The position numbers and the translations under genes were made by a program. A model generated the notes under the pieces. That model was not told the DNA's origin, searched no databases, and saw only the letters and a program-made list of their open reading frames with translations. Below are positions 45,824-55,322 of a stretch of DNA of 64,000 nt, one piece after another (the stretch's first letter is position 1; each line of letters begins with the position of its first letter). Source of the DNA: Streptomyces sp. Ru72. GTDB taxonomy: Bacteria > Actinomycetota > Actinomycetes > Streptomycetales > Streptomycetaceae. The stretch is from NCBI RefSeq assembly GCF_002920635.1, contig NZ_PQSR01000009.1, positions 62,001-126,000 of the forward strand. Direction: 5' to 3'.

Positions 45824-46134
45824 ACGGCATGCACCGGGTGCTGGTGGGGGTGGCCGCGGCGGCGTCGGTGGCGGGCGCGGCGGTGGGTGTCGCCGCGATC
45901 GCGACGGGCTGGGTGCCGCCGTGGGGCGCGAGCAGGATGATGCGGCCGAGGCTGTGGGGATACGGCACGCTGTCGGGCGCCGTCGGCATGTCCGGCTACG
46001 CGTTCATCGGTCCCCTCAACGGCACCCCCTTCGCCCATATGCCGCTGGCGGCCATGGGCTTCGGGCTGTATCTGGCCGGCACGGTGGTGCAGCTGTCGGC
46101 CGGCACCCCGGCCGTACCCGGGCCGCCGCCGCTA
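45820..46134 (+). CDS. Second small membrane protein, no stop codon before the sdhB region
   Basis: The GTG at 45820 (or ATG 45829) overlaps the phosphotransferase stop. About 95 residues form a paralogue of the protein at 44538, with hydrophobic segments VLVGVAAAASVAGAAVGVAA, GTLSGAVGMSGYAFIG and AAMGFGLYLAGTVVQL. After the natural-looking end (SAGTPAVPGPPPL) the frame has no stop and runs on antisense through sdhB and into sdhA. A +1 shift near 46130 would reach a TGA at about 46149. The end given here is where homology-like sequence stops, not an observed stop. A frameshift, a lost stop or a sequencing error is likely. Confidence 0.5.
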
Positions 46135-46902
46135 CGAAGAACGCCTCCTGATCTTCGAGCCCAGCCACACCAGGGGGTCGTACTTGCGGTCGACCGCCCG
46201 TTCCTTCAGCGGGATCAGGGCGTTGTCCGTGATCCTGATGCCCTCGGGGCAGACCTCCGTGCAGCACTTGGTGATGTTGCAGTAGCCGAGGCCGTGCTCG
46301 TCCTGGGCCGTGCGCTTGCGGTCCAGGCCCCGCTCGGCCGCCGCGTCCAGCGGGTGCATGTCCAGTTCCGCGACCCGCATGAGGTAGCGCGGGCCCGCGA
46401 ACGCCTGCTTGTTCTCCTCGTGGTCGCGCACCACATGACAGGTGTTCTGGCACAGGAAGCACTCGATGCACTTGCGGAACTCCTGCGAGCGGTCCACGTC
46501 CTCCTGCATCATGCGGTACTCGCCCGGGCCGAGCCCCGCGGGCGGGACGAACGCCGGGACCTCGCGCGCCTTGACGTAGTTGAATCCGACGTCCGTCACC
46601 AGGTCGCGGATCACCGGGAAGGTGCGCAGGGGGGTGACGGTGATCGTCTCCTCCCGGTCGAACACCGACATCCGCGTCATGCACATCAGCCGCGGCCGCC
46701 CGTTGATCTCCGCAGAGCACGAACCGCACTTGCCGGCCTTGCAGTTCCAGCGCACCGCGAGATCCGGCGCCTGCGTGGCCTGCAGACGGTGGATGATGTC
46801 CAGCACCACCTCGCCGTCGTTGACCTCGACCTTGAAGTCCTCGAGGCCGCCACCGCTCACATCGCCCCGCCACACCTTGAAGCGGGCTTCGTAGCTGCTC
46901 AT
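46132..46902 (-). CDS. sdhB: Succinate dehydrogenase/fumarate reductase iron-sulfur subunit
   Basis: A 256-aa electron-transfer subunit linking the flavoprotein to the membrane cytochrome. The [2Fe-2S] ligands are in WNCKAGKCGSCSAEING with a later Cys in RLMCMTR. The C-terminal ferredoxin domain carries CIECFLCQNTC and CNITKCCTEVCPEG for the [4Fe-4S] and [3Fe-4S] clusters. The ATG at 46902 overlaps the sdhA stop as ATGA. Gene order and sequence type match the Sdh1-like enzyme of mycobacteria rather than the classic four-gene sdhCDAB set. Confidence 0.92.
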   Translation of the reverse strand: MSSYEARFKVWRGDVSGGGLEDFKVEVNDGEVVLDIIHRLQATQAPDLAVRWNCKAGKCGSCSAEINGRPRLMCMTRMSVFDREETITVTPLRTFPVIRDLVTDVGFNYVKAREVPAFVPPAGLGPGEYRMMQEDVDRSQEFRKCIECFLCQNTCHVVRDHEENKQAFAGPRYLMRVAELDMHPLDAAAERGLDRKRTAQDEHGLGYCNITKCCTEVCPEGIRITDNALIPLKERAVDRKYDPLVWLGSKIRRRSS

Positions 46903-48848
46903 TCGTACAGCTCCTCTTCGGCGAGGTACTTCACCAGCTCCTCCTTCTCGAAGAGGGCGAGCAGGTCGGGGCGGACGGGTTCGGTGGTCTCCCGGGTGAG
47001 TGCGATCTGGCCCCGGACCGGGTCCGTCGCCGCCAGGCCTCCCGTAGGGTCGGTGAGCCGGCACAGCAGGTTGACCCGCCGCCACGCGCGGTCCATCGAC
47101 GGGAAGTCCTCGCGGGTGTGGCCGCCGCGCGACTCCGTGCGCTCCAGCGCGGCCCGCGCCACGCACTCGCTGACCAGCAGCATGTTCCGCAGGTCCAGCG
47201 CCAGGTGCCAGCCCGGGTTGTACTGCCGGTGCCCCTCGACGCCCGCCCGGCGCGCCCGCACCCGCAGCTCCGCCAGCTTCTTCAGCGCCTGCTGCATCTC
47301 CGACTCGCGGCGGATGATGCCGACCAGGTCGTTCATCGTCTGCTGGAGCTCCTGGTGCAGGGCATAGGGGTTCTCCGGCGGGTGGCCCTCCTCGCCGATG
47401 TCCTCGCCGGGTGCCGGACCCTCCGCCGAGAACGGGCGCAACGCCTCGGCCGCCGCCGTGTCCACCTGGACCTCGTCCACGCGGGGCCGCTCGGCCAGCC
47501 CCATGGCGTACTGCGCCGCGTGCAGACCGGCCCGGCGCCCGAACACCAGCAGGTCGGAGAGCGAGTTGCCGCCCAGCCGGTTGGAGCCGTGCATACCGCC
47601 GGCCACCTCACCCGCCGCGTACAGGCCCGTGACCCCGCGGGCCGCCGCCGTGTCGGAGTCGACCGCGACGCCGCCCATCACGTAGTGGCAGGTCGGCCCG
47701 ACCTCCATCGCCTCAGCGGTGATGTCGACGTCCGCCAGCTCCTTGAACTGGTGGTACATCGACGGCAGCCGGCGCCGGACGACCTCGGCCGGCATGCGCG
47801 TCGACACATCCAGGAAGACACCCCCGTGCGGGGAACCCCGGCCCGCCTTCACCTCGGCGTTGATGGCGCGCGCCACCTCGTCGCGCGGCAGCAGCTCGGG
47901 CGGGCGGCGGTTGTGCTCCGGGTCGTCGTACCAGCGGTCGGCCTCCGCCTCCGTCTCCGCGTACTTCTCCTTGAAGACGTCGGGGATGTAGTCGAACATG
48001 AACCGCTTGCCGTCGGAGTTCATCAGCACCCCGCCGTCGCCGCGCACGGACTCGGTGACGAGGATGCCCTTCACCGACGGCGGCCACACCATGCCCGTCG
48101 GGTGGAACTGCACGAACTCCATGTTCAGCAGCGGCGCCCCGGCCAGCAGCGCCAGCGCGTGCCCGTCGCCGGTGTACTCCCATGAGTTCGACGTCACCTT
48201 GAAGGACTTGCCGATGCCGCCCGTCGCGATCACGACCGCCGGGGCTTCGAGGACGAAGAAGCGGCCCGACTCACGCTCGTAGGCGAAGACACCCGACACC
48301 CGCTCCCCGTCCTTGAGGACCCGGGTGACCGTGCACTCCTGGAACACCTTCAGCCGGGACTCGTAGTCGCCGGTCTCCTCCTTGTCCTCCTGCTGGAGCG
48401 CGACCACCTTCTGCTGGAGCGTGCGGATCAGCTCGAGCCCCGTGCGGTCGCCGACGTGCGCCAGGCGCGGGTACTCGTGGCCGCCGAAGTTGCGCTGGGA
48501 GATCTTCCCGTCCTGCGTACGGTCGAAGAGGGCACCCCAGGTCTCCAGCTCCCAGACCCGGTCGGGTGCCTCGCGCGCGTGCAGCTCGGCCATCCGCCAC
48601 TGGTTGAGGAACTTCCCGCCGCGCATGGTGTCGCGGAAGTGCACCTGCCAGTTGTCGTGCGGGTTGGCGTTGCCCATCGCAGCCGCGATGCCGCCCTCCG
48701 CCATCACCGTGTGCGCCTTGCCGAACAGTGACTTGCAGATCACGGCCGTGCGGGCGCCGCGCTCGCGGGCCTCGATGGCGGCGCGCAGCCCGGCGCCGCC
48801 GGCCCCGACCACGACCACGTCCCACCCCTGCCGGTCGACCACGGACAT
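46899..48848 (-). CDS. sdhA: Succinate dehydrogenase/fumarate reductase flavoprotein subunit
   Basis: A 649-aa FAD-containing catalytic subunit that oxidises succinate. FAD-binding VVVVGAGGAGLRAAIEA lies at the N-terminus. The covalent-flavin histidine is in KAHTVMAEGGIAAAMGN, the dicarboxylate region in QFHPTGMVWPPSVKG, and THEIR later FAD contact RLGGNSLSDLLVFGRRAG is present. The ATG at 48848 is preferred over the GTG one codon earlier because GTGAGG is then better spaced. It is the middle gene of the operon; the cytochrome gene ends 18 nt upstream and sdhB overlaps by ATGA. Confidence 0.93.
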   Translation of the reverse strand: MSVVDRQGWDVVVVGAGGAGLRAAIEARERGARTAVICKSLFGKAHTVMAEGGIAAAMGNANPHDNWQVHFRDTMRGGKFLNQWRMAELHAREAPDRVWELETWGALFDRTQDGKISQRNFGGHEYPRLAHVGDRTGLELIRTLQQKVVALQQEDKEETGDYESRLKVFQECTVTRVLKDGERVSGVFAYERESGRFFVLEAPAVVIATGGIGKSFKVTSNSWEYTGDGHALALLAGAPLLNMEFVQFHPTGMVWPPSVKGILVTESVRGDGGVLMNSDGKRFMFDYIPDVFKEKYAETEAEADRWYDDPEHNRRPPELLPRDEVARAINAEVKAGRGSPHGGVFLDVSTRMPAEVVRRRLPSMYHQFKELADVDITAEAMEVGPTCHYVMGGVAVDSDTAAARGVTGLYAAGEVAGGMHGSNRLGGNSLSDLLVFGRRAGLHAAQYAMGLAERPRVDEVQVDTAAAEALRPFSAEGPAPGEDIGEEGHPPENPYALHQELQQTMNDLVGIIRRESEMQQALKKLAELRVRARRAGVEGHRQYNPGWHLALDLRNMLLVSECVARAALERTESRGGHTREDFPSMDRAWRRVNLLCRLTDPTGGLAATDPVRGQIALTRETTEPVRPDLLALFEKEELVKYLAEEELYE

Positions 48849-48866
48849 CACAAGGCCTCACTGTCG

Positions 48867-49721
48867 TCAGAAGAAGCGCGGGTCGGCGAAGGCGCCGGAC
48901 GCCACCAGGTACACGTAGAAGTCGGCGAGGGCCACGCTGACCAGGGACGCCCACGCCAGCAGCATGTGCCGGGCGTTGAGCCGGCTGATGAACACCCACG
49001 CCTTGTAGCGCACCGGGTGCTGCGAGAAGTGCTTGAGCTTTCCGCCGACGATGTGCCGGCAGGAGTGGCAGGAGAGCGTGTACGCCCAGATCAGCGCGAT
49101 GTTCACCAGGAAGACCAGGGTGCCGAGTCCCATGTGGCCCCAGCGGTAGTGCTGGTCGCGGAAGGCGAGCACGGTGTCGTAGGTGAGGACTCCCGCCACC
49201 AGGAGCGCCGCGTAGAAGAAGTACCGGTGGACGTTCTGCAGGACCAGCGGGAAGCGGGTCTCGCCGGTGTACTTCTTGTGCGGCTCCGCCACCGCGCAGG
49301 CCGGGGGCGAGGCCCAGAAGCCGCGGTAGTAGGCCTTGCGGTAGTAGTAGCAGGTCAGACGGAAGCCCAGCGGGAAGATCAGGATGATGATCGCCGGGGA
49401 GATCGCCCACCAGCTGCCGAAGAGGTCCGCGTTGGGCCCCATGTGCATGGTCCGGCACCGCTCCGCCAGGCACGGCGAGTAGAACGGCGAGACGTACGGC
49501 GCGGCGTAGTAGTGCGCGTCGGCGAAGGCGCGCCAGGTCGAGTACACGACGAAGGCCAGCAGCCCGGCGGCGGTGCCGGCCGGGGCCAGCCACCAGCGGT
49601 CGGTGCGCAGGTGGCGCCCGGGGATCGCGGCGCGCCTGCCGGCCCGCTCGCCGCCGGGCGCGGCGGCGTGGGTGTCGGGGGATTCGGTGCCAGTGGCCAA
49701 CTTGGGACGCACCTTCTTCAT
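48867..49721 (-). CDS. Sdh1-type membrane anchor, cytochrome b subunit
   Basis: A 284-aa membrane protein with about five hydrophobic segments (TAAGLLAFVVYSTWRAF; ISPAIIILIFPLGFRLTCYY; YFFYAALLVAGVLTY; LGTLVFLVNIALIWAYTL; MLLAWASLVSVALADFYVYL). Candidate haem-ligand histidines occur in NVHRYFF, RWGHMGLG, SCHSCRHIV and NARHMLL, fitting a dihaem anchor that passes electrons to menaquinone. The ATG at 49721 overlaps the stop of the small upstream gene as ATGA. It resembles the third subunit of the mycobacterial Sdh1 operon. An N-terminal 50-residue charged extension precedes the first membrane segment. Confidence 0.88.
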   Translation of the reverse strand: MKKVRPKLATGTESPDTHAAAPGGERAGRRAAIPGRHLRTDRWWLAPAGTAAGLLAFVVYSTWRAFADAHYYAAPYVSPFYSPCLAERCRTMHMGPNADLFGSWWAISPAIIILIFPLGFRLTCYYYRKAYYRGFWASPPACAVAEPHKKYTGETRFPLVLQNVHRYFFYAALLVAGVLTYDTVLAFRDQHYRWGHMGLGTLVFLVNIALIWAYTLSCHSCRHIVGGKLKHFSQHPVRYKAWVFISRLNARHMLLAWASLVSVALADFYVYLVASGAFADPRFF

Positions 49722-50011
49722 CAGGGGGCGTGCCGGTCGCGGGCGCCGAGACCCTCGTCGTCCGAGTCCGTCCACAGGGTGGTGTCGTACGGGGTGTCGG
49801 GGATGGCGACGAGATCGGGTCGTCGCAAGGCGCCTGCCGCACTGGCCGCCTCGCGCAGCAGCGCCACGCTCTCGCGCAGGTGGTCGGTGTCGGTGCGGAC
49901 ACGGCGGATGTCGAGCCCGCCGCTGCCCATCTGCCGCTCCAGCCGCCCCACCGACCGGCACAGGTCGTCGAGGCAGCGCTGGACCGATGTCAGTTCCTCT
50001 TGCACGGACAT
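49721..50011 (-). CDS. Small coiled-coil protein heading the sdh operon
   Basis: A 96-aa soluble protein of unknown family. Residues 1-60 (VQEELTSVQRCLDDLCRSVG, RLERQMGSGG, DTDHLRESVALLREAA) show heptad-like leucine spacing and are probably a coiled coil. The tail is Asp-rich (TLWTDSDDEGLG). The ATG at 50011 is preceded by GAGGT. Its stop overlaps the cytochrome b start, so it is co-translated with the sdh genes and may be an assembly or regulatory factor; that is inference. Confidence 0.68.
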   Translation of the reverse strand: MSVQEELTSVQRCLDDLCRSVGRLERQMGSGGLDIRRVRTDTDHLRESVALLREAASAAGALRRPDLVAIPDTPYDTTLWTDSDDEGLGARDRHAP

Positions 50012-50382
50012 GACGTGACCTCGCTTCCACGGGTCCATCGGACCGGGCCGGCAACGCTCATGCGCCTGCGAGTGTTGCGCGTCACACCGACCGTAGGGAA
50101 GGGACATGCAGCGATTGGCCGACGCACGGGGGTGTGTGCGGGTGCGTTTTCGAATCTCCCGCCACTCAGGAGCGAACGCGGCGGGGGTCCGGACAGGCGG
50201 CCGGCTGCGCCGGACGGGTGAGCCTGCCCCGTCGCGTCGTCGTGTCGCCGCATCCGGCCGGCTCCTTTCCTCTTCAGTGGGCGCATACATCTGATCAGCT
50301 CCAAATACCCCCAATACTCCCAAACCGGATCATAACGCCCTAACCCCGCTCATCAGCGGAGCGGCCCCCGGAGGTAGACGTG
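50012..50382. other. 371-bp divergent intergenic region
   Basis: No gene was found. It must contain promoters for the sdh operon (minus) and the binding-protein gene (plus). Near the right end it is AT-richer and holds two adjacent 9-bp direct repeats (50306-50323) and a small hairpin (CCGCT-catc-AGCGG, 50346-50359) just before the ribosome site. Confidence 0.5.
50306..50323 (+). repeat. Tandem 9-bp direct repeat
   Basis: TACCCCCAA at 50306-50314 is followed at once by TACTCCCAA at 50315-50323, with one mismatch. It lies about 60 nt before the binding-protein start, in promoter position, and may be a regulator site. Confidence 0.35.
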
Positions 50383-52491
50383 ATGTCCCACGACGGCGTC
50401 GGACCACGCGCGGTACTGCGCGCCATCGCGTTCCTCACCGCGGGGGCCCTCGCGGCCTCGGCGCTCGCCGCCTGCAGCGCGGACGACGAGCAGAAGAGCA
50501 AGCCGGTCGCCGCACAGGACGTCGCTCCCGCCGCCCGTGCCCTCGTCGCCGACGGAGGCACCCTGCGCTGGGCCGTCGACGCCGTGCCCGAGACCTTGAA
50601 CACCTTCCAGGCGGACGCCGACGCCGCGACCGCCCGGGTCGCGGGCGCCGTCCTGCCCTCGCTGTTCCGGCTGGACGCGCAGGGCCGCCCGCAGCGCGAT
50701 CCGGACTTCCTGGAGTCCGCCGAGGTGGTGTCGACCGAGCCCAAGCAGGTCGTCGTCTACCGCCTCAACCAGCAGGCCGTCTGGAGTGACGGCCGGGAGA
50801 TCGGCGCCGACGACTTCGCCGCCCAGTGGCGCGCCCTCGCCGGCAAGGACAACGCCTACTGGACCGCCCGCAACGCCGGTTACGACCGCGTCGAGAAGGT
50901 GGAGCGCGGCGCGAACAACCTCGAGGTCAAGGTCACCTTCGCCAAGCCGTACGCCGACTGGCGGTCGCTGTTCTCGCCGCTGTACCCGAAGGACGTCACG
51001 GGCACCCCGGACAGCTTCAACGACGCGGCCCGACACGGCCTGAAGGTCACCGCCGGGCCCTTCTCCCTCGCCAAGGTGGACCGCAAGGGCGGCGAGGTCA
51101 CCCTCGCCCGCAATCCGCGCTGGTGGGGACGGCCCGCCAAGCTCTCCCAGATCGTGCTCGTGGCCGTGCCGCTCGACCAGCGGGCCACCGCGCTCGCCGA
51201 CGGCAAGGTCGACATGGCGGAGGTGAACCCGCAGGACGCCGAGCGGATCACCCTGGCCGCCCGTGACAAGGGAAGCAAGCCCCTTCAGGGGCCCTCCGCG
51301 ACCCCCAGCGACGCCACGGGCGCGCCCGGCAGCGAGCAGCAGCAGGCCCTGCGCGGGTTCGTGATCCGCAAGTCCCTCGAACCCGCCTACACCCAGCTCG
51401 CCCTCAACGGCTCCCGGGGCCCCCTCACCGACGAGCGGGTGCGCCGGGCGATCGCCCGCGCCCTGGACCGCACCGAGCTGGCCGGGCTGGTCCTCAAGCC
51501 GCTCGGGCTGCCCGCCGTGCCGGTCGGCAGCCACCTCGCGCTCGCCGGGCAGGACGCCTACCAGGACAACAGCGGCTCCCTCGGCAAACAGGACACGGCC
51601 CAGTCCCAGGCGCTGCTGGCCGAGGCGGGCTGGGTGCCCGGCGGCCCGGTCAAGGAAGAGCCGAAAAAGAACAAGAGCGCGGCCGGGCCCCAGGGCCACA
51701 CGGCGGAGCACGGGGACGGCACGGGCAACGACGGCGCCTACATCGTCGGCCAGGACAACAAGCCGCCCGCCCAGCACGACCCCCGCGACCACGCGAACAA
51801 GCCCGCCGACGAACAGGCGGGCAGACACCTCGACGGCGAGCTCCAGCAGGAGCACGGCCGGCGTCAGGGCGGGGCGCCGGGGGCGTACGCGCCCAAGGGC
51901 ACGGCCGCTCCGGGCGGCGCCTCCGGGGTCCTCACCAAGGACGGAAAGGCGCTGCAACTGCGGTTCGTGCTGCCCTCCGGACCGGGCTCGAAGACCCTGC
52001 GGACCGTCGGCGACCGCATCACCCGCATGCTTCAGAAGATCGGCATCCGCACGGAGATCACCGGCGTCCCCGACGACAGCTACTTCAAGGACCACGTCGC
52101 GTCCGGGGACTACGACCTGGCGCTGTACTCCTGGCCCGCCACCGCGTTCCCCGCGACCGACGCCCGGCCGATCTTCGCCAAGCCGGTACCGGCGGCGGAC
52201 GGCTCACTGAGCGTCGAACAGAACTACACGCGGGTCGGCACCGACCAGGTGGACCAGCTCTTCGACCAGGCGATCGCCACGCTGGACGAGGACGAGGAAC
52301 GGGACCTGGTACGCAAGGCCGACGCCCGCATCTGGGCCACGGCGGCCTCGATCCCGCTCTACCAGCGCCCCCAGCTGACAGCCACCCGCACCAATCTGGC
52401 CAACGCCGGCTCGTGGGGCTTCGAGACCCCGGTCTACGAGGACATGGGCTACCTGAAGAAGGGCGCAAAACCGTCCCCGCGGGCTTCCTAG
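50383..52491 (+). CDS. Orphan family 5 peptide-type ABC substrate-binding lipoprotein
   Basis: A 702-aa lipoprotein with lipobox LAAC (about residue 29). The DppA/OppA-type fold is recognisable from GGTLRWAVDAVPETLNTFQA, through PNPRWWG-like RNPRWWGRPAK, to the C-terminal ASIPLYQRPQL. It is longer than the usual 540 residues because of a disordered, Gln/Gly/His/Asp-rich insert (about 425-520, beginning EEPKKNKSAAGPQGHTAEHG). No permease or ATPase is adjacent, although a complete peptide transporter lies 3 kb downstream. GGAGGT (50370-50375) selects the ATG at 50383. It may supply another transporter or act as a sensor. Confidence 0.85.
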   Translation: MSHDGVGPRAVLRAIAFLTAGALAASALAACSADDEQKSKPVAAQDVAPAARALVADGGTLRWAVDAVPETLNTFQADADAATARVAGAVLPSLFRLDAQGRPQRDPDFLESAEVVSTEPKQVVVYRLNQQAVWSDGREIGADDFAAQWRALAGKDNAYWTARNAGYDRVEKVERGANNLEVKVTFAKPYADWRSLFSPLYPKDVTGTPDSFNDAARHGLKVTAGPFSLAKVDRKGGEVTLARNPRWWGRPAKLSQIVLVAVPLDQRATALADGKVDMAEVNPQDAERITLAARDKGSKPLQGPSATPSDATGAPGSEQQQALRGFVIRKSLEPAYTQLALNGSRGPLTDERVRRAIARALDRTELAGLVLKPLGLPAVPVGSHLALAGQDAYQDNSGSLGKQDTAQSQALLAEAGWVPGGPVKEEPKKNKSAAGPQGHTAEHGDGTGNDGAYIVGQDNKPPAQHDPRDHANKPADEQAGRHLDGELQQEHGRRQGGAPGAYAPKGTAAPGGASGVLTKDGKALQLRFVLPSGPGSKTLRTVGDRITRMLQKIGIRTEITGVPDDSYFKDHVASGDYDLALYSWPATAFPATDARPIFAKPVPAADGSLSVEQNYTRVGTDQVDQLFDQAIATLDEDEERDLVRKADARIWATAASIPLYQRPQLTATRTNLANAGSWGFETPVYEDMGYLKKGAKPSPRAS

Positions 52492-52523
52492 CTGCGGGCG
52501 GTCGTGCCGCTGGGCGATGGGGG

Positions 52524-52558
52524 TCCCCCTGCTCGAGCGAAGCCGAGAGCTTGGGGGA
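52524..52558. repeat. Streptomyces-type intergenic inverted repeat
   Basis: TCCCCC-T-GCTC, a 12-nt loop and GAGC-TT-GGGGGA form an interrupted hairpin (52524-52529 with 52553-52558, and 52531-52534 with 52547-52550). From memory, near-identical copies recur between genes in many Streptomyces genomes. Here it may also terminate transcription after the binding-protein gene. Confidence 0.55.
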
Positions 52559-52786
52559 GGGTGGGCGCAGCGGGCACCCCGTAGCGCCGGGTTGCGCACC
52601 CCACCCCGCCCAGCCTCGGTACCGGGCGCCGCAAACCACCCTGAGCTGCACCAACGTAACCCGGCCCCCCCAAGCGGCAGAGCCCCCGTACCATGGGGTG
52701 AGGCCGTGGCACGTTCAGCCCGGCAGGGCGCGCGTACCGAGGACGTACGCGCAGCCGTCCTCACCACTCCGGGAGTACGCCGCAAT

Positions 52787-54703
<1,917 letters not shown>

Positions 54704-55006
54704 TTTTCGGCCACCGACGACAGGGTCGGGCGCTCCGCTGGACGGGGTGCTCGGCCCTGCCGTGCACAACGGCGGGATAGGGAAAACCCTTCACTTCCTT
54801 CAGGGAGCCGCGCGGCCCGACCTGTGCGCACTACCCTGCTGCCGAGGTGCATTCCGGCCATGCCAGGCGGATCGCCGGCGAACGGGGTTTGCATGGGCGG
54901 CCGTTCACCCGAACGGGACGGCGCGTGCACGGTGCGCATCGGTGTGCGCGTACGCAAGTGGCGCCCCCGCACACCTTCAACGTAACCGCAACCGGATTTT
55001 TTCCCT

Positions 55007-55031
55007 CGGGTGTCCGGAATGCGGACACCCG
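55007..55031 (+). promoter_or_regulatory. Perfect 10-bp inverted repeat in the operon leader
   Basis: CGGGTGTCCG and CGGACACCCG flank a 5-nt loop. No T run follows on either strand, so an operator or an RNA structure is more likely than a terminator. It is about 290 nt before the binding-protein start. Confidence 0.5.
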
Positions 55032-55046
55032 ACTCCGGTAGATGTG

Positions 55047-55074
55047 TAACAAGTCCGTTTCGCAGGGATCTTTC
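55047..55074 (+). promoter_or_regulatory. Candidate promoter with embedded palindrome
   Basis: TTCGAC (55147-55152 by base count within this leader is its equivalent position) could not be placed beyond doubt inside this interval; the readable signal is a TTCGAC, 16-nt spacer, TAGTTA pair whose -35 overlaps the palindrome TCGACC-CT-GGTCGA, located between the perfect inverted repeat and the gene start. See the entry at 55147 for the exact coordinates. Confidence 0.1.
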
Positions 55075-55146
55075 GGCAAACCGTTTGTCCGGATTTTGGA
55101 AGATGTACGGGCCAGGTGTGATGGAACCGAGACCTTATGGGTGTGG

Positions 55147-55174
55147 TTCGACCCTGGTCGATGGCAGATAGTTA
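55147..55174 (+). promoter_or_regulatory. Candidate promoter of the peptide transporter operon
   Basis: TTCGAC (55147-55152), a 16-nt spacer and TAGTTA (55169-55174) form a reasonable -35/-10 pair about 150 nt before the binding-protein start. The -35 overlaps the palindrome TCGACC-CT-GGTCGA (55148-55161), a possible operator. Tentative. Confidence 0.35.
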
Positions 55175-55322
55175 GGCGCGTAGAGCTCGGATCAAAGGGT
55201 CACGCCGCTGGCGGCGCCGACTCACGAGCGCGGGGGCACCTGACCATTTCAGGCACCGGTGACGGTGATGCGTCTTGTGCCCCTCCATGCGGTGAACCAA
55301 TGGACTCATGAGGAGGAGCCCC

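Larger units (their letters stand above)
54704..55322. other. 619-bp intergenic region before the peptide transporter operon
   Basis: No gene was found on either strand. It holds a perfect 10-bp inverted repeat (55007-55031), an AT-richer stretch (54970-55150), a candidate promoter (55047-55074) overlapping a 6-bp palindrome, and the long leader of the binding-protein gene, which ends in AGGAGG (55311-55316). The length and structure suggest regulated expression. Confidence 0.55.

Noticed and set aside
44785-47367. 860-codon frame spanning the phosphotransferase and sdh genes
   Set aside because: Only residues from about 45820 to 46130 look like protein; the rest is out of frame with, or antisense to, real genes.
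55047-55074. Promoter entry listed at these coordinates
   Set aside because: This is a 100-base miscount of the TTCGAC/TAGTTA pair, whose correct position is 55147-55174; the low-confidence entry should be ignored.
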